Both the position numbers and the translations under genes were made by a program. From positions 1 to 11,733 of the forward strand of contig CAJMRR010000057.1 in the NCBI GenBank assembly GCA_905215835.1: a stretch of 11,733 nucleotides of DNA, read 5' to 3'. This DNA comes from an uncultured bacterium (GTDB lineage Bacteria > Actinomycetota > Coriobacteriia > Coriobacteriales > Coriobacteriaceae). Positions 7,102-11,733 of this stretch are shown here, piece after piece (position 1 is the stretch's first letter; every line of letters starts with the position of its first letter). The notes under the pieces are model-generated. The model searched no databases and was not told the DNA's origin. It saw only the letters and a list, made by a program, of their open reading frames with translations.

Positions 7102-7130
7102 ATCGTATTAAAGATGATTCTCATTCTCAA
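7102..7130 (-). promoter_or_regulatory. Probable sigma-70-type promoter of the permease/purine operon
   Basis: On the minus strand, TTGAGA (7125-7130; 5 of 6 to consensus), a 17-nt spacer, then TACGAT (7102-7107; 4 of 6). The predicted transcript would start near 7095, leaving a leader of about 80 nt before the permease ATG at 7014. Confidence 0.5.
7110..7128 (-). promoter_or_regulatory. Fur-box-like sequence inside the permease promoter
   Basis: Minus-strand GAGAATGAGAATCATCTTT matches the 19-bp Fur consensus GATAATGATAATCATTATC at 14 positions. It reads as two direct GAGAAT hexamers followed by an imperfect inverted one. It overlaps the spacer and the -35 box, where a bound repressor would block transcription. 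AT-rich DNA gives chance matches, so this is a candidate only. Confidence 0.35.
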
Positions 7131-7353
7131 TAATAATTTTTTGTTATCAGACTATTCTTCAGCTGAAATTACGCATTTCCGCAGGTCAGGAAAGTGTCTG
7201 GTCAAAATAACATCTAACATTTCTTTTGGTCAACCGTTTACCGCTAAATTCCTACCGTTCGTCTGCATTACGCAATGTACCTGCGGATATACGAGATGAT
7301 GGGCAGCGTGTTACCATGAGAAAAAATTGTTATGAACATTTCCGATTTCACCC

Positions 7354-7360
7354 AAAGGAG
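7354..7360 (+). promoter_or_regulatory. Ribosome binding site fixing the GTG start of the regulator
   Basis: AAAGGAG ends 6 nt before the GTG at 7367. The frame stays open upstream to an ATG at 7226, but those codons lie in the AT-rich promoter region and no comparable site precedes the earlier starts. Confidence 0.75.
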
Positions 7361-7366
7361 TTGCCC

Positions 7367-8023
7367 GTGAACGAGACCGTACGTCGCTTTTTGCCGATGG
7401 TCGATTTTCTGGAGCAGATACTCGGCAAAAACAGCGAAATCGTGCTGCACGATTTCTCGGATCCCGACCACGCCATCGTCGATATTCGCAACGGCATCGT
7501 GAGCGGCCGCAAGGTCGGCGGTCCCGCCACCGATCTGGCACTCAAGATCATGCACGACGCCAAGTATCGCGACCTGCCGTTTATTACGGGCTACGAGGGG
7601 CGCGGTGCCGGCGGCAAGACGTTGGAGTCAGCGACGTACTTTATCCGCGAGAATGATGAGATCGTCGGTATGCTCTGCGTCAACACCGACCTCTCGACCG
7701 TGCGCTCCATCAACGCCATGGCGCAGCAGCTCATGGCGTGCTTCGACGCGGCGCCGACGCGCACGGAGCCCGCCCCTATCGAGGTCGAAAGCCTTTCGGA
7801 GTCTACACAGGAGCTCATCGACCGCAGCATTGCCGAGTTGCTGAGCGCGCGCGGGCTGGATGTAGCGTCGCTTGGTCAGAGCGACCGCGTGGACGTCATT
7901 CGCCACCTCAACGGTAACGGGGTGTTCATGCTCAAGGGCGCCGTGGCCTGCGCCGCCGCCGCGCTGGGCATCTCTGAGCCCAGCGTCTACCGCTACCTGC
8001 AAAAAGTCCGCAAGGAAGGCTAA
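7367..8023 (+). CDS. YheO/DauR-like transcriptional regulator (PAS-like domain plus C-terminal helix-turn-helix)
   Basis: 218 residues starting at GTG. The N-terminal YheO-like PAS domain (PAS_6, about 7-120) has the hallmark HDFSDPDHAIVDIRNG at 28-43 and SGRKVGGPATDLAL at 46-59, plus a strand-rich core at 90-108. A low-complexity linker (about 126-145) leads to a DauR-type HTH domain (about 165-215), with GVFMLKGAVACAAAALG at 185-201 and recognition helix ISEPSVYRYLQKVR at 202-215. Family members are cytoplasmic one-component regulators; DauR controls D-arginine use in Pseudomonas, and related genes often neighbour amino-acid deaminating enzymes or ridA. Divergence from the permease makes it the prime candidate to control the purine operon and itself, and it faces ridA convergently. 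The ligand is unknown. Whether it activates or represses cannot be read from sequence. Confidence 0.9.
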   Translation: MNETVRRFLPMVDFLEQILGKNSEIVLHDFSDPDHAIVDIRNGIVSGRKVGGPATDLALKIMHDAKYRDLPFITGYEGRGAGGKTLESATYFIRENDEIVGMLCVNTDLSTVRSINAMAQQLMACFDAAPTRTEPAPIEVESLSESTQELIDRSIAELLSARGLDVASLGQSDRVDVIRHLNGNGVFMLKGAVACAAAALGISEPSVYRYLQKVRKEG

Positions 8024-8067
8024 CGAGCAAAATGGAGTGCGGCTCCACAAGCGATCCGTCACTTGAT

Positions 8068-8106
8068 AAAAGACCCTGCAGCTCGCACGCGCTGCAGGGT
8101 CTTTTT
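8068..8106. terminator. Bidirectional intrinsic terminator between the regulator and ridA
   Basis: A perfect 15-bp inverted repeat (8068-8082 and 8091-8105, core AGACCCTGCAGC) has an 8-nt loop. It ends in a T-run on the plus strand (TTTTT at 8102-8106), and its left arm gives UUUU on the minus strand. It therefore serves both the regulator, which stops at 8023, and the convergent ridA, which stops at 8136. Confidence 0.92.
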
Positions 8107-8135
8107 GCATGTCATGTTTAGTTGTGGCCAACGCC

Positions 8136-8513
8136 TTAGAGAGCGGCAACGACCTCGATCTCGACCAGACCGCCAGCCGGAAGGGCGGCAACCTGGAAGG
8201 CGCTGCGCGCGGGGAACGGGGCCTCAAACTTGGAGGCGTAGATCTCGTTCACGGCGGCGAAGTCGGCGATGTCGGCCAGGTAGACCGTGGTCTTGACGAC
8301 ATCGGCAAAGGTAGCGCCGGCAGCGGTCAGCAGGGCCTCGACGTTAGCAAGGGACTGCTTGGCCTGGGCCTCGACGCCCTCGGGCATCTTGCCGGTCGCG
8401 GGATCGATGCCCAGCTGGCCGGACAGGAACACCATGTTGCCGGCCTGGATACCGGGGGAATACGGGCCGATGGCTGCGGGTGCGTTATCGGAAGACACGA
8501 CGGTCTTGCTCAT
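8136..8513 (-). CDS. ridA: RidA family enamine/imine deaminase
   Basis: 125 residues, the usual RidA length. RidA forms a cytosolic homotrimer that hydrolyses reactive enamine/imine products of PLP enzymes, especially 2-aminoacrylate, to keto acids and ammonia. Visible features: Y18 in IGPYSPG, the FLSGQLGID strand at 29-37, and the family signature FPARSAFQVAALPAG (100-114) followed by VEIEVVA, with the catalytic arginine at R103 and the acidic residue E118 (E. coli R105 and E120). All expected active-site residues are kept, so it should be of the deaminase-competent type. The ATG at 8513 has TAAGGAG 6 nt upstream; an ATG at 8588 would start inside the leader hairpin. It is transcribed alone, convergent with the regulator and ending at a shared terminator. 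Confidence 0.95.
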   Translation of the reverse strand: MSKTVVSSDNAPAAIGPYSPGIQAGNMVFLSGQLGIDPATGKMPEGVEAQAKQSLANVEALLTAAGATFADVVKTTVYLADIADFAAVNEIYASKFEAPFPARSAFQVAALPAGGLVEIEVVAAL

Positions 8514-8519
8514 GTTTTT

Positions 8520-8526
8520 CTCCTTA
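8520..8526 (-). promoter_or_regulatory. Ribosome binding site of ridA
   Basis: Minus-strand TAAGGAG ends 6 nt before the ATG at 8513. It rules out the longer frame starting at 8588. Confidence 0.8.
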
Positions 8527-8546
8527 CGATCAATTGAGAGAGCGTG

Positions 8547-8594
8547 AGCGCGGTGTTCACACCGGGAGGCACAGTTCGGTCTGAACACCGCGCT
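8547..8594. repeat. Long inverted repeat in the ridA leader
   Basis: Arms of 18 nt at 8547-8564 and 8577-8594 surround a 12-nt spacer. They match at 17 positions, with 13 uninterrupted outer pairs including GCGCGGTGTTCA. If ridA is transcribed from the promoter at 8603-8631, this hairpin sits at the very 5' end of its mRNA, more than 30 nt upstream of the ATG. It could protect the 5' end or, as DNA, be an operator for a dimeric regulator. No U-run follows on either strand, so it is not a terminator. Confidence 0.75.
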
Positions 8595-8602
8595 TGATTG
8601 GG

Positions 8603-8631
8603 ATAGTACTCAAGGTTTCTGTTTGATGCAA
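8603..8631 (-). promoter_or_regulatory. Possible ridA promoter
   Basis: Minus-strand TACTAT (8603-8608) lies 17 nt from TTGCAT (8626-8631). The -10 is reasonable (4 of 6) and the -35 weak (3 of 6). A start near 8596 would put the inverted repeat at the mRNA 5' end. Confidence 0.35.
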
Positions 8632-8657
8632 GAATATTATCAGCTTGCGAGAATATT
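8627..8657. repeat. Two near-identical 12-mers 19 bp apart (possible operator)
   Basis: TGCAAGAATATT at 8627-8638 and TGCGAGAATATT at 8646-8657 differ at one base and are spaced by about two helical turns. They overlap or abut the proposed ridA -35 box. The rest of the 8514-8813 intergenic region holds short alternative hairpins: GAACCG/CGGTTC at 8679-8684 and 8690-8695, AGCAGC/GCTGCT at 8704-8709 and 8719-8724, and two mutually exclusive stems between 8744 and 8773. Confidence 0.4.
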
Positions 8658-8775
8658 TTATCGCCCAACGGTTTCCCCGAACCGCTGAACGGTTCTCATG
8701 TGGAGCAGCCAGTCCAAGCTGCTGAAGACTTTGTCCTGCTTAGGCTGCGGGCGTCGCCCACCGCAGCGACGCCAC

Positions 8776-8781
8776 TATACT
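8776..8781 (+). promoter_or_regulatory. Candidate -10 box for the U32 gene
   Basis: TATACT (5 of 6 to consensus) lies 32 nt before the ATG at 8814. No good -35 sits 16-18 nt upstream, where the DNA is GC-rich and hairpin-forming. The U32 ribosome site is AAAGGCAGGA, just before the start. Confidence 0.35.
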
Positions 8782-8813
8782 TTTGAATATCTGAGCATTT
8801 TGAAAGGCAGGAT

Positions 8814-11309
8814 ATGACCGCAACCGCCAGCCGAACCACTAACCGCAGGCCCGAGCTTTTGGCCCCCGCCGGAGGCCCGGAGCCCTTTGCCGCCGCGCTC
8901 GCCGCCGGGGCAGACGCCATCTACTGCGGCATGGGCAGCTTCAACGCCCGCCGCAAGGCAACCAACTTTACCGACGAGGCCTTTGAGCAAGCCTGCCGCG
9001 CCGCGCATCTAGCCGGGTCGCGCGTCTACGTCACGGTCAACATCGTCATCAAGCAGTCCGAGATGGGCGATGCACTGCAGCTCATTCATCGCTGCTCCAC
9101 GCTGGGCGCCGATGCCTTCATTATCCAGGACTGGGGTCTGTTCTTTGAGGCCAAGCGCACCATGCCCGGCATCGAGACACATATCTCGACCCAGGCGAAC
9201 ATCCACGACGACCGCGGAACCCTTTGGTGCCGTGAGCAGGGCGCCGACCGCGTGACTCTCTCGCGCGAGCTCTCCATCGACGAAATCGCCGCCATTCACG
9301 ACGCCGCGCCCGATGTGGACCTTGAGGTCTTCAGCCATGGCGCCATCTGCTTTTGCTACTCGGGCCTGTGCCTGCTGTCGAGCTTTGCCATGGCGGGACG
9401 ATCGGCCAACCGCGGCATGTGCGCCCAGCCCTGCCGCCTGCCCTACGAGTTGATCGACGAGAACGGTCGCGCGCTCTCCCCTGCCGGTCGCGAGCGCGCG
9501 CTGTGCCCGCGTGACACCAACACCTCACAGCTTGTTCGCCGTCTGTATGACGCCGGCGCCGCATCGCTCAAGCTCGAGGGCCGCATGAAGGCACCCGATT
9601 ACGTGTACTCCATCGTTGATGTGTATCGTCACGAAATTGACGACATGCTATCCGGAGCCGCCGTTGCCAAGGACGAGGAAGCCGCCCGCCAGCGCCAGCT
9701 CAAGCGCTGCTTTAACCGCGACTTTACGCACGCCTATCAGGACGGCACCTCGGGCGACGAGATGATGAGCTATGAGCGTTCCAACAACCGCGGCCAGATC
9801 GTGGGCACGGTGCTGGGCAGCCGCCCGGCCAACCGCGATGTGCGCGGCCTCAAGTCCGACGACCGCCGTCGCCGCGCCGCCATCGCCCGCATTGAGCTGT
9901 TTGAGCCCGTGGGCAAAGGCGACCTGCTGGAGCTTCGCCACGATAACGAGTTTGACCAGTTCCTGACCACCATTGCCGCCGATGATGCCGCCGCCGGTGA
10001 CATCATTGAGTGCCGCGTGCCCCGTAGCATGCCCGAGGGCTGCCGCGTGCGCGTGATTCGAAGCCAGAGCGCCATTGACGCCGCCGGCGCTGCGCTCAAA
10101 CGCGATGTGCTGCGCCGCCGCTCTGTAGACGTGTCCGTTGTGGCGCGTCTAGGCGAGCCGTTTACCGTTACGCTCACCTGCTGTGACGATCCTTCGCTTA
10201 CGGCCACGGCCACGGGCTTTACCGTCGAGGCTGCCAAGACCCGCGCCGTCGAGGCATCCGATCTGGTTGAGCACGTCGGGCGCATGGGCTCCTCTCCCTT
10301 TGAGGCCGCAAGCTTTGACGTTTCGCTCGACGCCGGCTGCGGTATGGGCTTTTCTGCCGTACACAAGGTGCGCGCCGCCGCTTGTAAGGCGCTGGAAGAG
10401 GCCATTCTGGCACCGTACGAGGAGCGCGCGAAAACGCTCGAGCTGCCGGCGATTGTAACCAGTGATTCCCGCCCCGCGCCCGAGCACTACCGCGATGAGC
10501 CGCAGATCTGCGCCACCGTCACCTCGCTCGAGGCCGCCGAGGCCGCTCGCGCCGAGGGTGCAACGCGCATCTACATGACCAACGACGCGCTCGATGCGGC
10601 CGAGCTCTCCCCCGCCGATGCATTTGAGCAGGGCATCGTACCCGTGCTCGACGAGGTCTGCCGCGCCGTTGACCACGTACGCGTCGACCCGTGGGTTGTT
10701 GCCGGCGCCACGGTCGCTATTGGCAACATCTCTGAGCTTGCCCTGGCCGCCCAGGTTGGCGCCACGGCCGAGATTCGCTCTTGTCTGCCGGTGCACAACA
10801 CGCCCTGCATGGAGGCGCTTGCCGAGCGCGGAGCCGGTGCGTTTTGGCTCTCGCCCGAGATCACGCTCGACGAGATTGTCTCGCTCGGCGCCGCCGCGCC
10901 CGCGGCTCTGGGCATCACCGTCTTTGGCCGCCCGCGCGTTATGACGAGCGAGCACTGCATCCTGCAGGTGGCCAATGGCTGCATCCACGATTGTGCCAGC
11001 TGCCGTCTGCGCGCCCGCAAGCTGTCACTCAAGAATATCGACGGAAAGGTCATGCCCGTGCGCACCGACATCCACGGCCGCTCTCGCTTGTACGACGCCT
11101 ACCCCATCGACCTCACGCCGCAGGTACCGCAGTTGCTCGACGCCGGCGTCCGTCGTCTTATGGTCGACGGAACCTTGCTCGAGGCCGATGAGATTGGCCG
11201 TGCCGTCGCTCGCGTCCGTCGCGCCATTGAGGCAGCGCAGGCAGGTCGCAAGCCCGCTGCCCGCCTGCGCGGGGCGACCTCGGGCTGCATGTTTGTGGGA
11301 ATTAGCTAA
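8814..11309 (+). CDS. Long U32-family protein with DUF3656-type C-terminal region (RlhA/collagenase-like)
   Basis: 831 residues. The N-terminal U32 barrel begins ELLAPAGGPEPFAAAL (14-29) and contains STQANI (125-130). The U32 signature EVFSHGAIC...GLCLLSS is at 171-190, NRGMCAQPCRLPYEL at 199-213 and SLKLEGRMKAPDYVYS at 251-266. Cysteines 179, 186 and 203 have the 7- and 17-residue spacing of 4Fe-4S ligands in UbiU-type U32 proteins; C231 (ALCPRD) may be the fourth. A middle region (about 310-560) and a second barrel-like half (560-800) follow, with a C-terminal cluster C715, C723, C727, C730. U32 proteins were once called peptidases, but several (RlhA, TrhP, UbiU/V) are Fe-S hydroxylation factors for RNA or ubiquinone. 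Adjacency to an RluA-type enzyme favours an rRNA/tRNA modification role. The exact target is not determined. Confidence 0.9.
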   Translation: MTATASRTTNRRPELLAPAGGPEPFAAALAAGADAIYCGMGSFNARRKATNFTDEAFEQACRAAHLAGSRVYVTVNIVIKQSEMGDALQLIHRCSTLGADAFIIQDWGLFFEAKRTMPGIETHISTQANIHDDRGTLWCREQGADRVTLSRELSIDEIAAIHDAAPDVDLEVFSHGAICFCYSGLCLLSSFAMAGRSANRGMCAQPCRLPYELIDENGRALSPAGRERALCPRDTNTSQLVRRLYDAGAASLKLEGRMKAPDYVYSIVDVYRHEIDDMLSGAAVAKDEEAARQRQLKRCFNRDFTHAYQDGTSGDEMMSYERSNNRGQIVGTVLGSRPANRDVRGLKSDDRRRRAAIARIELFEPVGKGDLLELRHDNEFDQFLTTIAADDAAAGDIIECRVPRSMPEGCRVRVIRSQSAIDAAGAALKRDVLRRRSVDVSVVARLGEPFTVTLTCCDDPSLTATATGFTVEAAKTRAVEASDLVEHVGRMGSSPFEAASFDVSLDAGCGMGFSAVHKVRAAACKALEEAILAPYEERAKTLELPAIVTSDSRPAPEHYRDEPQICATVTSLEAAEAARAEGATRIYMTNDALDAAELSPADAFEQGIVPVLDEVCRAVDHVRVDPWVVAGATVAIGNISELALAAQVGATAEIRSCLPVHNTPCMEALAERGAGAFWLSPEITLDEIVSLGAAAPAALGITVFGRPRVMTSEHCILQVANGCIHDCASCRLRARKLSLKNIDGKVMPVRTDIHGRSRLYDAYPIDLTPQVPQLLDAGVRRLMVDGTLLEADEIGRAVARVRRAIEAAQAGRKPAARLRGATSGCMFVGIS

Positions 11310-11324
11310 CCGAAAGGCTTACAC

Positions 11325-11733
11325 GTGAACGAAGAACCTCAAGTCCTCTACTGCGACGCCTGGCTCATGGCCATCGATAAGCCCGCCGGCATGATCGTCC
11401 ACGGTGACGGCACCGGTGAGCGCACACTTACCGACTACGCCAGCGACCTTTTGCTGGCCATGGGCGACGGCTTTGCCGCGACTGACATGCAACCGCTCAA
11501 CCGCCTGGACCGCAACACCACCGGCGTGGTGCTGTTTTCGCTCGACAAGCAGACGCAACCCGCCTTTGACCAGATGGTGAACGACCACGCCTTCGAAAAG
11601 CACTATCTGGCGCTGGCCGAGGGCAAGATTGACTGGAACGAGAAGCTCATCGACAAGCCCATCGCCCGCGACCGGCACGACAGCCGCAAGATGCGCGTCG
11701 GCGCCAGCGGCAAGCCGTCGCAGAAGCGCGTGA
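11325..11733 (+). CDS. RluA-family pseudouridine synthase (3' end beyond the window)
   Basis: The first 136 residues are visible and the rest runs off the right edge. The start is GTG at 11325, with AAAGG 8 nt upstream and 15 nt after the U32 stop, so the two genes are probably co-transcribed. The frame opens directly with the catalytic domain: VLYCDAWLMAIDKPAGMIVH at 7-26 and the motif LNRLDRNTTGVVLF at 58-71, in which D62 is the catalytic aspartate. The family HRLD appears here as NRLD. No N-terminal S4 RNA-binding domain is present, unlike RluC and RluD. It isomerises uridine to pseudouridine in rRNA or tRNA; which site cannot be told. HYLALAEGKI (106-115) is the usual following strand. 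Confidence 0.92.
   Translation, partial: MNEEPQVLYCDAWLMAIDKPAGMIVHGDGTGERTLTDYASDLLLAMGDGFAATDMQPLNRLDRNTTGVVLFSLDKQTQPAFDQMVNDHAFEKHYLALAEGKIDWNEKLIDKPIARDRHDSRKMRVGASGKPSQKRV

Larger units (their letters stand above)
7015..7366. promoter_or_regulatory. AT-rich divergent regulatory region between the permease and the regulator
   Basis: This 352-nt stretch is much richer in A and T than its surroundings and has no credible gene. It holds the permease promoter and a Fur-like box (listed separately). The heptamer TGGTCAA occurs three times: plus strand at 7199-7205 and 7227-7233, minus strand at 7015-7021. The octamer ATTACGCA is repeated at 7168-7175 and 7267-7274, each copy followed shortly by one arm of an inverted pair, CCGCAGGT at 7179-7186 and ACCTGCGG at 7279-7286. 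A weak plus-strand promoter for the regulator may be TTGTTA at 7141-7146, 17 nt, then TGAAAT at 7164-7169. Confidence 0.6.

Noticed and set aside
7063..7299. A 78-codon plus-strand frame in the divergent region
   Set aside because: It covers the permease promoter and the candidate operators, has no ribosome site and has no family resemblance.
7226..7366. Upstream extension of the regulator to the ATG at 7226 or 7310
   Set aside because: The GTG at 7367 has AAAGGAG at ideal distance and matches the start of the YheO domain. The extension lies in the AT-rich promoter region.
1..11733. Mobile element, phage, CRISPR array or defence system
   Set aside because: No transposase, integrase, repeat-spacer array, attachment site or nuclease/toxin-like gene was found. 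Gene order and composition look chromosomal.

Overview
The window looks like a high-GC chromosome of an anaerobic gut actinobacterium, most likely Coriobacteriia (Collinsella-like). I infer this from the protein character, the GC-rich third codon positions and the gene content; nothing in the window proves the species. No rRNA, tRNA, CRISPR array, insertion sequence or phage gene is visible.

Left two thirds (1-7014, all minus strand): part of the anaerobic purine / uric-acid gene cluster, the 'selenium-dependent molybdenum hydroxylase' neighbourhood known as ygfK-ssnA in E. coli. In transcription order it holds an NCS2 purine permease, the amidohydrolase SsnA, the large flavin/iron-sulfur oxidoreductase YgfK, a soluble polyferredoxin resembling the cytoplasmic part of RnfB, and the 2Fe-2S small subunit of a xanthine-dehydrogenase-type molybdenum hydroxylase. 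The last gene runs off the left edge, and the molybdenum subunit is presumably beyond it. YgfK, the polyferredoxin and the 2Fe-2S subunit are separated by only 11-12 nt and look like one electron-transfer module. The permease-ssnA and ssnA-ygfK gaps (195 and 149 nt) are long and hold strong GC-rich stem-loops.

Middle (7015-8135): an AT-rich divergent promoter region, then a plus-strand YheO/DauR-type PAS-HTH regulator that is a natural candidate controller of the cluster. The likely permease promoter carries a Fur-box-like sequence. A bidirectional terminator lies between the regulator and the convergent ridA.

Right third (8136-11733): ridA (minus), a 300-nt divergent intergenic region with a long inverted repeat, and then a plus-strand pair: a long U32-family protein and an RluA-type pseudouridine synthase cut by the right edge. 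This pair looks like an ordinary RNA-modification operon.

How it may work together (inference): the permease imports xanthine or urate. The molybdenum hydroxylase and YgfK exchange electrons through the 2Fe-2S protein and the polyferredoxin. SsnA hydrolyses a purine-derived intermediate. RidA would remove reactive enamine/imine products of the PLP ammonia-lyase (YgeX) that normally belongs to these clusters but is not in this window.
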